A stretch of 64,000 bases of DNA from CAVVUC01 sp963751395 (lineage in GTDB: Bacteria > Verrucomicrobiota > Verrucomicrobiia > Chthoniobacterales > Chthoniobacteraceae): positions 1,054,001 to 1,118,000 of the forward strand of contig CAVVUC010000001.1 of NCBI GenBank assembly GCA_963751395.1. The letters run 5' to 3'. The notes beneath the pieces are model-generated. The model had not been told where the DNA came from. It ran no database searches and worked only from the letters and a program-made list of their open reading frames with translations. The translations under genes were made by a program, and so were the position numbers. Below, one piece after another: positions 1 to 7,556 of this stretch (position 1 is its first letter; each line of letters begins with the position of its first letter).

Positions 1-29
1 AAGCTCTGGATTGCAAAGCGCGGCGGTTC

Positions 30-215
30 TTGGTGGGTCAATGCTGCCCTGGTCAATCCTACCCTGATCTGCCCTGTCCTCTCTGCCGGCCGTGGTTGTC
101 CGACCGGGATATGGCGATGGAGTTGACCACGAAATTCCGGATGCCGATTGCTCGCCGCACTGTCACCAAATACCGTCTGGAACTGAACATTGTTCGCGAC
201 GGCGCTACTAACTAA
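30..215 (+). pseudogene. Sigma-54 RpoN-box-like C-terminal fragment
   Basis: A 61-residue reading frame. Its last 35 residues resemble the DNA-binding end of sigma-54 factors: a leading LSD helix start followed by ARRTVTKYRLEL, close to the canonical RpoN box ARRTVAKYRE. Nothing of the sigma-54 core-binding or activator regions precedes it inside the window, and the first 25 residues (Cys/Pro-rich) look like translated junk. I read it as a remnant or a free-standing RpoN-box-like domain. The downstream frame carries a second, more divergent version ending in the same YRLEL motif. Similarity is by eye only. Confidence 0.35.
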
Positions 216-286
216 CTAAGTCCGCTATCAAGGCGACCTACAACGAAACCGCCCGTCCCCTGACCGACGAGGAAGTCATCGCCATC

Positions 287-556
287 GTGGCGAAGAAGCT
301 CAACCGCCCGCCGCTCTCACCGAAGTCCTTGATGATGTACCGGCTGGAGCTTGGGATTCGCAAGAACAAGCGAAACAGCCCAGCCTGGCACGCTGTGCAG
401 TCGGAGAAACAACGGCAAGTCCATGCCCGCAATCCGGTCATCGCTGAAACCCGAAGGAAGATGTCGGAGTCGGCAAAACGCCGTCATGCGCTCACCCGCA
501 AAGCGAGGAACCCGACAGAAGATCGCCGCCGGGCCAAGGTGAAGGAGGCGAAATGA
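287..556 (+). CDS. Small basic protein with degenerate RpoN-box-like segment
   Basis: The frame is open from position 212 and the first plausible start is the GTG at 287. Read from 212, the N-terminal part contains LTDEEVIAIV and then SLMMYRLELGI, which parallels the sigma-54-like segment just upstream (LSD...KYRLELNI) without the ARRTV core. The rest is strongly basic (many K/R) and could bind nucleic acid. No known family recognised. It may be the second half of one frameshifted two-domain gene, since the two frames are separated only by overlapping stop codons near 209-215. Confidence 0.35.
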   Translation: MAKKLNRPPLSPKSLMMYRLELGIRKNKRNSPAWHAVQSEKQRQVHARNPVIAETRRKMSESAKRRHALTRKARNPTEDRRRAKVKEAK

Positions 557-606
557 CGCCTCAACGACCCAGCCTAACGGGAGCGGATGTTCGTATGGGT
601 CCGGGT

Positions 607-705
607 GGATTTCACGCAGATTTCATAATTTGCGGGCGTAAACACGATATCGTGTGTAACACCCTATGGAAAAGCAGATTTACGCAAGTTCTACTAAACG
701 GGTCC
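607..705. repeat. Dispersed repeat, left copy
   Basis: About 100 bases that reappear in diverged form at 28769-28895. Shared blocks include gcagatttcataattt, gtaaac, ctatggaa and ttacgcaa in the same order. The right copy has about 28 extra bases in the middle. The two copies bracket the whole carbohydrate and PEP-CTERM region in direct orientation. No open reading frame runs through it. The 556-858 interval has no other recognisable feature. Confidence 0.6.
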
Positions 706-858
706 AAAATTTGAAACCTGGGATCCGCAGCTCATGCCATTGATACTCGAAGGCGTGCGCCCGGAGGAATGGGGCGGGAAACCCAAACCAGAAAAGGGAA
801 AAGAGACCCGGGTGAATACCGAAGATCGCAGCCCCCGCCCCGCCGAAAGCGACGCTTC

Positions 859-1956
859 CTAAAATGAACTGCGCATGATGAGGACCGGGGCAATGCGTTT
901 AACCCCTCCGTCTCCTGCCTCGTCCCCAATGTCAACCTTTTGGATCCAGCCGACGGCCGACTCGGCGATGCTCTCCATGTCCTGCTGAATGGTGGTCATG
1001 GGCGGATCGGTGTGTTCTCCCCGCTGTGCGCCATCGTATCCGATGAGAGCAGCTTCTTTTGGGATGAGAACACCTCGATAAGCGAGGACTTCCAGGAAGT
1101 TTATTGCCAAACGTCCATCGGTCACGAAATACGTGCCATGGGGAGGGTGCTTTTCAAAGAAAGCCTGCACATGGAGCGCGACCTCGAAGGAACTGCGGCT
1201 CCAGACGATTGGCACGAAGGACAACGACTTTTCCGACCTTCCCGCTTCCAACCAAGCATGGCGGAACCCGTCCAGACGTGCCGTAATGCGCGATTTGTTT
1301 TCGGAGCCGGCATAGAAAACCACCGAGGCCTTGCGCGTGCGGTGTTGGAGGACTGCCTCGGCGACCATCCTCCCCCCAAGATGGTGGTCGGTGACAATGT
1401 TAGCGTGGTAACGCTCGCTGTAGTCGGCATTCAGCCCGATCACCGGGACGGGAAATCTGTCGAACGTCTCCAGAAGCGATCCACTGCTGTCGCTGTCCAC
1501 GAGGAGGACATCGCAGTCCTTCCAGACTTTCTTTTGCGGTTTCGCTTGCAGCGGCAGCAGGTCGATCCTCAGTTCGAGGTTGTGGTAGTGGCAAAGGCGA
1601 GTAAGGGCGTCTGCCAATCTGCGGAAGCCCGAAAAATAAATGTATCCTTCGCCCGAAAAGATGGCACGCACACGGATGGAACGCAGGATTTTTGTGCTCA
1701 GATGCTTGGAGGTGACATAGCGCTTGTTGGGCAGAACATCAAGCCATTCCTCCTCCTGCATCTGCCTCAGAGCCCGCCAAACAGTATCCCGGGTAACCCC
1801 AAAATTTTCGGACAGCTTCCGGACTGTTGGCAAACGCTCGCCGGGTTGAAGGCGGTTGGCCCGGATGAAGTGCTTGATCTGGTTGACCGCCGTCTCGCGC
1901 CGACTGGCAGCGGCACTGATTTTCGGCAGGGGCTCAATGTTCAGAATTGCGGACAT
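859..1956 (-). CDS. GntR-type HTH / LacI-type sensor hybrid transcriptional regulator
   Basis: 365 residues. Residues about 20-90 form a GntR-family winged helix-turn-helix (RLPTVRKLSENFGVTRDTVWRAL). Residues about 100-365 resemble the periplasmic-binding-protein-like effector domain of LacI/GalR regulators, with the typical VPVIGLN, IVTDHHLGG, RLDGF and PPMTTIQQDM signatures. This AraR-like arrangement is common in verrucomicrobial and planctomycetal sugar regulators; the ligand is presumably a mono- or oligosaccharide. It heads a locus rich in glycoside hydrolases and sulfatases and points away from a truncated GH42 gene. An inverted repeat lies about 50 bases upstream of its start and may be its operator. 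The family is clear; the target genes are inferred. Confidence 0.88.
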   Translation of the reverse strand: MSAILNIEPLPKISAAASRRETAVNQIKHFIRANRLQPGERLPTVRKLSENFGVTRDTVWRALRQMQEEEWLDVLPNKRYVTSKHLSTKILRSIRVRAIFSGEGYIYFSGFRRLADALTRLCHYHNLELRIDLLPLQAKPQKKVWKDCDVLLVDSDSSGSLLETFDRFPVPVIGLNADYSERYHANIVTDHHLGGRMVAEAVLQHRTRKASVVFYAGSENKSRITARLDGFRHAWLEAGRSEKSLSFVPIVWSRSSFEVALHVQAFFEKHPPHGTYFVTDGRLAINFLEVLAYRGVLIPKEAALIGYDGAQRGEHTDPPMTTIQQDMESIAESAVGWIQKVDIGDEAGDGGVKRIAPVLIMRSSF

Positions 1957-2005
1957 CGTGTAAGTGTTTGAGCGTTGGATTATGTAGCCTCAGACCCTGT
2001 CGTTA

Positions 2006-2045
2006 CAAGATCAGCTCCGGGAATTCGGCATACAAGCTGATCTCG
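2006..2045. promoter_or_regulatory. Inverted repeat upstream of the GntR/LacI regulator
   Basis: agatcagct at 2008-2016 and its exact reverse complement agctgatct at 2035-2043, separated by 18 bases. The flanks add two further pairs, one of them G:T. It lies about 50-85 bases upstream of the regulator start codon at 1956. The size and place fit a dimer operator for autoregulation, but a regulatory role is inferred only from position. Confidence 0.4.
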
Positions 2046-2340
2046 CTTTTGTTTGGTGCCGGTCGTAAAGCTGAAATATGTCTCTACGCTCAATTGGCGG
2101 GCAATGAAGCGTCGCGGATCAGATCGCCCTTCACATTCGCTGAAGCCGGGAAGTCGCACGCCATCGAGTGCGCCCGTGAAATCAATACAGTGCCAATCCA
2201 GCCCCTCCTGGATCGCGGCCAAAAACTCGCACTTGACATCAGACAGGAGTCAGACAAACGTGAACTGTGAATGAAGTCCCCCAGACTCCTCGCGGTACAT
2301 TTTCTGGTGGCGTCCCTCCTTGCCATTGTCCTGCTGTGAC
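2046..2340 (-). other. Intergenic region with a possible gene remnant
   Basis: No intact gene. On the minus strand a continuous frame (about 1980-2270) encodes a protein-like stretch containing WHCIDFTGALDGVRLPGF and SDPRRFIARQ, which looks more like real coding sequence than noise. I recognise no family and see no start site or ribosome-binding site. It may be the remains of a secreted enzyme lost from this locus. Confidence 0.2.
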
Positions 2341-2373
2341 AGAGGCCGGCTTGATCATCTGGAAACTGCCAAG

Positions 2374-2643
2374 GTGAAAAAAACCACGAGATTGCCTGCG
2401 AGCGAGGGCGTTCTTTATGGGGCGGATTACAATCCCGACCAATGGCTGGGACAGGAACGCGTTCTTCGGGAGGACATCGAGTTGATGAAGAAGGCCAGAG
2501 TCACCTCGGCTTCCATCGGCCTCTTTTCTTGGACTGCATTGGATCCCGAACCCGGCGTTTACACTTTCGACTGGCTCGATGCCAAGACGGGGATAAAATG
2601 TTCCTCCGGATTTCCGATGGTCTTGAGGTCACCGGCAAAATGA
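2374..2643 (+). pseudogene. Truncated GH42 beta-galactosidase (N-terminal remnant)
   Basis: Starting at GTG 2374, the first ~70 residues match the opening of GH42 beta-galactosidases: LYGADYNPDQW, an EDIELMKKARV helix, then SIGLFSWTALDPEPGVYTFDWLD. The similarity stops abruptly at about 2580, where the frame runs into KTGIKCSSGF and a stop. A full GH42 enzyme has about 650-700 residues, so the catalytic barrel is almost entirely missing. In an adjacent frame, unrelated protein-like sequence begins right after the break, so this looks like a deletion junction. It sits downstream of the divergent sugar regulator and was probably one of its targets. Confidence 0.7.
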
Positions 2644-2730
2644 CCTTGCGCTCCTACGAAACCCTCATCCCAGGTGTCACAACAGGCCGCTTCAAGCTTA
2701 CCCCTCTCGCAACAAACCATTCCCTTCACA

Positions 2731-3477
2731 ATGAACACCATGCCCCCCCGATCCCAATTCAGAGCTAATAATACATTGGCCCTTACCCTGATAGAAATCC
2801 TCGTTGTTGTCGCCATCATCGGGGTTCTCGCAGCACTTATCTTCCCCGCGATAAACAATGCGAAGCGCACTTCATCTTCCACCAAGTCCCTCAGCAACTT
2901 CAAACAGGTCATCACTGCCAATCTACAATATTCGGCGGACAACGACGGGCAACTCTTGGGGTGGGGCAGATACAACAACTGGAACGATGATGTGTTCCTC
3001 ATGAGGAATTTGAATCTCTACTTGGGTGGTCAAAATGTGCCAGGAACGAGTGACACTGCATTGAAGGCGATTGGAAAAGGCTTGGAACCGTTTGTTGACC
3101 CGCTCGTCCCAAAGGAAAACATCAGGTACACGTCCTATTTTCCTTTCACGTGGTCGATCAATTGGATCTTCAACCGGGCTAATGGCCGCTTCTACCAATA
3201 TGGCAGTGCTCAAGCCCCATGGTCGGCTTTGCTGAATCCCCGCCGGTTGGTCGAATTCGAAAAACCCGCCGGGACTATTTATGCGGTGAGCGGTGGATTC
3301 GAGTTTTCTCCGGCAAAAGCAGCCGATGCGGCTCTCTTGAATCCAACTGTCGCGAGACCCTCCATCTTCTATCTTTATGGGAATAAGGACACCACCCCGG
3401 CTATCTTTTTAGACGGGCACGCAGAGATGCGGCGTTTCCCAATTCCGCCTGAAATGGTCCTCCCCACTGTCAACTGA
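2731..3477 (+). CDS. Type II secretion pseudopilin-like protein (prepilin-type N-terminus)
   Basis: The protein opens with a short basic leader and then ALTLIEILVVVAIIGVLAAL, the class III prepilin signal and hydrophobic helix. The residue before the cleavage site is Ala instead of the usual Gly, which prepilin peptidases can accept. The body ends with FLDGHAEMR, matching the DGH box of the many pseudopilin-like proteins of Planctomycetota and Verrucomicrobiota. It would be exported, cleaved on the cytoplasmic side and anchored in the inner membrane. I chose the ATG at 2731; an upstream GTG at 2674 would add 19 residues. Such genes often sit in polysaccharide-degradation clusters, as here, but their exact job is unknown. 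Confidence 0.8.
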   Translation: MNTMPPRSQFRANNTLALTLIEILVVVAIIGVLAALIFPAINNAKRTSSSTKSLSNFKQVITANLQYSADNDGQLLGWGRYNNWNDDVFLMRNLNLYLGGQNVPGTSDTALKAIGKGLEPFVDPLVPKENIRYTSYFPFTWSINWIFNRANGRFYQYGSAQAPWSALLNPRRLVEFEKPAGTIYAVSGGFEFSPAKAADAALLNPTVARPSIFYLYGNKDTTPAIFLDGHAEMRRFPIPPEMVLPTVN

Positions 3478-3482
3478 GTCGA

Positions 3483-3640
3483 TTGGCTCTGGACGTGTCT
3501 AAATCCCTCCAGAGGCCATCCGGTCTTGACCCCCGCGCTTTCCGCACAGCAGCCCCGGTTCTCCTGGCGTTCGTTTTCCTGACACACGCCTTTGGCGCAC
3601 AGCCGGTGAGGTTGCTCTCGTCGGATTGCCCAACATACAT
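3483..3640 (+). other. Possible signal-peptide remnant of a lost secreted protein
   Basis: A plus-strand frame starting with TTG encodes an N-terminus that looks like a secretion signal: basic residues, then APVLLAFVFLTHAFGAQP. The frame then runs into sequence antisense to the neighbouring sulfatase. No family is recognisable. It could be the leftover first exported segment of a deleted gene, in keeping with the other remnants here. Confidence 0.25.
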
Positions 3641-3649
3641 GAGGGAGAA

Positions 3650-5134
3650 TTATTCCGGGCGGGTGACGGTGGTGGATTTTGCTTTGGCCAGCAAGTCGGC
3701 GAGGCGTTGGGCTTCGGCGGCTTGCTCCTCCACAAGGTTCTTCGTTTCGCCGGGGTCTTTGGAAAGATCGAAGAGGCCCGGACGATCCGGGGTTTGGGGG
3801 CCTTTCTTGGGGGACTTCCAGCCATCGGCAACGGCGAGATTGGGGATATATTTCCAAGGGCCGCTGCAAACGGCAAGATCGCCGTTGCCGCTCTGGACAA
3901 TGAGGTAGTCGCGCTTGGGGGCGTTCTTTTCGACGAGCAGGGAGGGCAGGAGGTTAAAGCTGTCGGGCAGTGAGTCTTTGGGCAGGGCAATCCCGGCGGC
4001 GGCGCAAATCGTGGCGGGCACATCAATGGTAGACACCAGGTCCGTCGAAACGCCGGGCTGGATGCGGGCGGGCCAACGAACGATGAAGGGAACGCGGTGG
4101 CCGCCCTCCCAGAGCTGGGATTTGATCCCGCGAAAGGGGCCGGTGGGCCGGTGGCCGCTTTCGTCGTTTACATAAGCTCCATTGTCGCTGCTATAGATGA
4201 TGAGGGTGTCTTTGGCGAGATTGAGGCGGTCGAGCGTCTGAAGGATTTCTCCGACGCAAGCATCCAGCTCATTCAGTAAGTCAGCGCGCGCTCCGAGGCC
4301 GCTGCTGCCGGCAAAGCGCGGGCTAGGGATCTTGGGTGCATGCACTTGATGAGGGGCCAAATAAAGGAAAAACTTGTTGTCCTTATTCCGCTCAAGGAAC
4401 TTGATGGCCTCGCTGGTGTGGTTTTCGGCGATTTCGGTGTCCTTCCACCAAGCGGACTTGCCGCCTTTGGCCCAGCCGATGCGATTAATTCCGGCGGCCC
4501 AGGCGCTCATGCCCTGACTTTCGGCCTCCTGTTTATTGTAAGTGTATTGAATGGGATCAGCGGGATCGAGTCCCGCCACGCGATGATCTCGGACGAACAC
4601 GGTAGGAATGCGGTCATTGGTGGCAGGGATGCCGAAAAACTCCTGGAAACCAATTTCCAACGGGCCGGGGCGGAGTTCCTCATTGTAGTCGGGCTTGGTC
4701 AGGCCAAAACCGAGATGCCATTTGCCGATGATGCCGGTGCGGTAGCCAGCCTGTCTGAGCAGTCCCTGCGCGGTAGTCATGTCAGTAGGAATGAGCAGGG
4801 GTGAGTCCCCGTTGGCCACGCCTTTGCCAAGACCAGCACCGTTCTGCCGCCAGGCATACTGACCGGTAAGAATCGAATAACGGGTAGGCGTGCAAACGGC
4901 GGCGGAGGCGTGACCATTTTCAAAGCGTTGCCCCTCGCGTGCCAGGCGGTCGATATTCGGTGTCTTAACTTTGGTGGCACCGTAGCAGCCCGCATCTCCC
5001 CAACCCACATCGTCGGCAAGGATCACGATGATATCTGGTTCGGCAGGTTTGATTTCCGCAGCTGTTGCTGAGAGGGTTGCGAGAGCCGCGAAGACAGCCG
5101 GGAGGGCGGCGAGGTTTTTTAAGCGAGGGTTCAT
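3650..5134 (-). CDS. Secreted formylglycine-dependent sulfatase (S1 family)
   Basis: 494 residues, near the usual arylsulfatase length. Residues 1-26 form a signal peptide. DD at 41-42 in ILADDVGWGD supplies metal ligands, and Cys81 in CTPTR is the residue converted to formylglycine (C-x-P-x-R consensus). Further family signatures are GKWHLG, SSDNGAY for the second metal site, and GGHRVPFIVRWP. The enzyme should remove sulfate esters from a polysaccharide outside the cytoplasm. It is transcribed in the same direction as the GH43, GH128 and second sulfatase genes, with a fused remnant directly upstream. No dedicated sulfatase-maturing enzyme is visible in the window. Confidence 0.93.
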   Translation of the reverse strand: MNPRLKNLAALPAVFAALATLSATAAEIKPAEPDIIVILADDVGWGDAGCYGATKVKTPNIDRLAREGQRFENGHASAAVCTPTRYSILTGQYAWRQNGAGLGKGVANGDSPLLIPTDMTTAQGLLRQAGYRTGIIGKWHLGFGLTKPDYNEELRPGPLEIGFQEFFGIPATNDRIPTVFVRDHRVAGLDPADPIQYTYNKQEAESQGMSAWAAGINRIGWAKGGKSAWWKDTEIAENHTSEAIKFLERNKDNKFFLYLAPHQVHAPKIPSPRFAGSSGLGARADLLNELDACVGEILQTLDRLNLAKDTLIIYSSDNGAYVNDESGHRPTGPFRGIKSQLWEGGHRVPFIVRWPARIQPGVSTDLVSTIDVPATICAAAGIALPKDSLPDSFNLLPSLLVEKNAPKRDYLIVQSGNGDLAVCSGPWKYIPNLAVADGWKSPKKGPQTPDRPGLFDLSKDPGETKNLVEEQAAEAQRLADLLAKAKSTTVTRPE

Positions 5135-5143
5135 TTTCTGTAG

Positions 5144-5478
5144 CTATGGTTGCGTATCGGGAACACGACTTTGGTTTGCTGGAGGATCGGTGCGAAAGGG
5201 CACTGCGGGCAATCCTTCGCGATTGAAGAGATTCACGACCGGCACTTTGTCCCAGCCGTAGCGGACGATAGTCGGATTCTTGATCTCATCCCGTCCCCAG
5301 CCCTGGGTGCAGTGAAGCGCTTCGATCGCCCGGTCTCGAAGCCCACCCGATTCACTGCGACCGGCTGCTCGCTCAAAGCCGGATCCTCCCTGGCTTCAAC
5401 GGGAGCGAGTCCCATTAAAAGGAGGAGCGGCAACCGCGACAGCCATGAACGCAACGGAAAAATGCGGGACGTTTTCAT
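5144..5478 (-). pseudogene. Fusion remnant: Cel_N-like N-terminus joined to sialate O-acetylesterase C-terminus
   Basis: From ATG 5478 the frame gives a signal peptide (SRLPLLLLMGLAPVEA) and then VAVNRVGFETGRSKRFTAP, typical of the N-terminal Ig-like domain of GH9-type enzymes. Near 5290-5300 the coding potential shifts frame. The new frame reads NPTIVRYGWDKVPVVNL, NREGLPAVPFRTD and stops at 5144, which matches the extreme C-terminus of sialate O-acetylesterases. Everything in between from both parent genes is missing. A large deletion joining two neighbouring genes is the simplest explanation. The product cannot be a functional enzyme. Confidence 0.65.
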
Positions 5479-5522
5479 TTCTAAAGAATGGCTGTGAATC
5501 AAAGGCGGCTCGTGAGTGGGTG

Positions 5523-6599
5523 TTACTCCCTGGTTCCAACTGGCTTTGAGAAATGGTCCATGGACCATTGGTCGCGCCACGGAATACTCATGCGCCCAAG
5601 TTCAAACGAGATGGGCAGCCAAATGTAAAGGCTCTCGTAGGGGTGCTCCGGCTTGTTGATGTCAAAGAAAGCGATGCGGACATCCTGTCGGCAGTCCACT
5701 TCGATGATGCAAGCGGATTGTCCGCCGAAGGTTTGCTCCGGGCCAAGGCCGTTGTGGGGATTGATGCCTTCGCATGGGTTGCCATGGGCGACCCAGGGGC
5801 CGAAGATGTTGTCGGCGGAAAAAGCGCGGGCGGCGTTGGGTGCCCAGCCGCTCGATCCGGAGGCCAGCATCCAGTAGCGGCCCTGGCGTTTGATGACGGC
5901 GGGGGCCTCCGTCGCCTTCGTGATCCCCTCGGCTACCTCATAGTGCCCTTCAGGGAGCAGGTAATCCCCCCGCATTTTCCCAATCACAAAGGCCTTATCC
6001 GGCTTGCGGACGGTGAGATGATAAAGCTCCCCGTTGTCGTCCTTGAACATGGCAAAATCACCGGTGCCCTCTGGCGAGTTACCGCCGAGAAATTTATGCC
6101 GATAGGTGAACGGGCCACTGGGGCTTTGAGAGGTCGCTACGCCCACAAACCCGACGCGCGAACTGTGCCCCCGCAGATAGAGTTTGAAAAATAAGACAAA
6201 CTGCTCCGTCTTCTCGTTATAGACCACCTTGGGCCGGTCGAAATTACATCCATGCGTCAAGTCCTGATTCTCAGCCCCGTCGAGATGCAGGACCATTCCC
6301 TGATCTTGCCAGTGAACGAGATCGCGCGAGGCATAGGCATGAACCCCGCCGTCGGCGTCCGCTTTTTCCGACAGCCCTTCGATCTTGTGCGTTCCATACC
6401 AGTAATAGATGCCTTGGTGGAGAATCACGCATCCGCCGTGTGCATTGATCGGCTTCTCCGCACTGTCCATCCAGACCTGACCAGGGCGAAACGCGGCCTG
6501 ATGACCTTGTTGAGCCTCTGCGGATCCCTGCACGGACGTGGGAGCAGCCAACAGGCACAAGGCGGTCCCGGCCAGGGTGTGCAGGATATATTTGTTCAT
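5523..6599 (-). CDS. Secreted glycoside hydrolase family 43 protein (subfamily-34-like)
   Basis: 358 residues with an N-terminal signal peptide (about 1-25). The five-bladed propeller family is shown by INAHGG at 51-56 followed by YYWYG, SRDLVHW, NFDRPKVVYN, and EAPAV at about residue 232 carrying the candidate general acid Glu. The INAHGG/YYWYG pair is typical of GH43 members acting on galactans (exo-beta-1,3-galactosidase-like), but the specificity is inference. It lies between a GH128 protein and the fused remnant, all on the same strand, so co-transcription with the sulfatases is likely. Length fits a single catalytic domain without a carbohydrate-binding module. Confidence 0.85.
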   Translation of the reverse strand: MNKYILHTLAGTALCLLAAPTSVQGSAEAQQGHQAAFRPGQVWMDSAEKPINAHGGCVILHQGIYYWYGTHKIEGLSEKADADGGVHAYASRDLVHWQDQGMVLHLDGAENQDLTHGCNFDRPKVVYNEKTEQFVLFFKLYLRGHSSRVGFVGVATSQSPSGPFTYRHKFLGGNSPEGTGDFAMFKDDNGELYHLTVRKPDKAFVIGKMRGDYLLPEGHYEVAEGITKATEAPAVIKRQGRYWMLASGSSGWAPNAARAFSADNIFGPWVAHGNPCEGINPHNGLGPEQTFGGQSACIIEVDCRQDVRIAFFDINKPEHPYESLYIWLPISFELGRMSIPWRDQWSMDHFSKPVGTRE

Positions 6600-6654
6600 T
6601 GATGGTCAGGCACTGATCCGTTGTGGGTGGAACGGGAACCGAGGGCGCTGCGCA

Positions 6655-7494
6655 TCACGCGTCGCGGTAGCACTCGCCGAGCGGTGTGAGCGCACCCTCG
6701 GCATCGAATAGCGCACTGGTGCCGAGCGGAATGCTGTCGGGTTTTGCCGGGAACCAGGCGTAGCGCTCGACGAAATCGAGCTTATCCAGCATGGGAAGGA
6801 CTTGCTCCATGAAACGCAGCACGCTCTCGGGTTTGTGCCGGTTCTCCGCGACACTTTTAGCCTCCCAATCGCCCGCCGCGAATTCCGTGATCCAGAGCGG
6901 GCACCCAAACATCTCGTGGACGTTCTCAAGCCGCTTCACCAGCGCCTCCGCGCTCGGTCCTCCATAGGAATGCACGCAGACAAAGTCCACCCGCAGTTTG
7001 CGCTTTTTCACGCCGGCCATAAACTCGATCATCCATTCTTTATCCGGATGCGTGCAAGCCGGGCTGCCGAGACGCATTCCGGTGTTCATGAGCAAGGGCC
7101 ATGCGTCAAGGGTCTCTTCAATGGTCATGTTCCCCTGCTTCTTCTGGTCGGGCTCGTTGAACCCGAGCAGGTCGGTGATGCCCGCTTTTTTGGCTGCGGC
7201 CGCAGCATCAGTGACCGCTTGGGCGTCCCCACGATAGCGGTAGATCATGGGAATGAATCCAATGCCTTGTGGCACGCCCTCCGGGATGGAGCTATGCCAG
7301 GAGTAAAACCACTTGCAACGCAGGTCGGTTAGCTTCTTGGTCCAGCCGGGAATTTTGACCGTTTGACCAAGGCCTTTCTTTTTCGAACCTCGCGGCAAGT
7401 TTTCCTCTTGAAGTCCTGACCGACGTTGACATGCAGTGATTGAGAGCGCGGCGGCGGCGGCGGAGAGGCTGATGAATTTGCGTCGAGTGATCAT
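6655..7494 (-). CDS. GH128-type (Asl1-like) glycoside hydrolase, Tat lipoprotein
   Basis: 279 residues. The N-terminus has a twin-arginine motif (RRKF) followed by an Ala-rich helix and a lipobox ending at Cys22 (ITAC), so export by Tat and lipid anchoring are predicted. The TIM-barrel catalytic signatures are LLGFNEPD, with Glu114 as likely acid/base, and LWITEF, with Glu204 as likely nucleophile, then YAWFP near the end. Characterised GH128 enzymes cleave beta-1,3-glucans. It lies between the GH43 gene and the second sulfatase gene on the same strand. The large GH128 protein at 14384-18829 shares the same two catalytic motifs. Confidence 0.87.
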   Translation of the reverse strand: MITRRKFISLSAAAAALSITACQRRSGLQEENLPRGSKKKGLGQTVKIPGWTKKLTDLRCKWFYSWHSSIPEGVPQGIGFIPMIYRYRGDAQAVTDAAAAAKKAGITDLLGFNEPDQKKQGNMTIEETLDAWPLLMNTGMRLGSPACTHPDKEWMIEFMAGVKKRKLRVDFVCVHSYGGPSAEALVKRLENVHEMFGCPLWITEFAAGDWEAKSVAENRHKPESVLRFMEQVLPMLDKLDFVERYAWFPAKPDSIPLGTSALFDAEGALTPLGECYRDA

Positions 7495-7556
7495 ATCATG
7501 GCTGTCTGGTTTTGCAGGGAACCATGCGGAGCGTTTGGGTCGCTTCTTGTGGTAAG

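Noticed and set aside
20..45. ttcttggtgggt, similar to the conserved loop ttcttggcgggg of the RNA-like element
   Set aside because: Flanking bases cannot form the 12-bp stem, and hairpin A is missing; taken as chance similarity.
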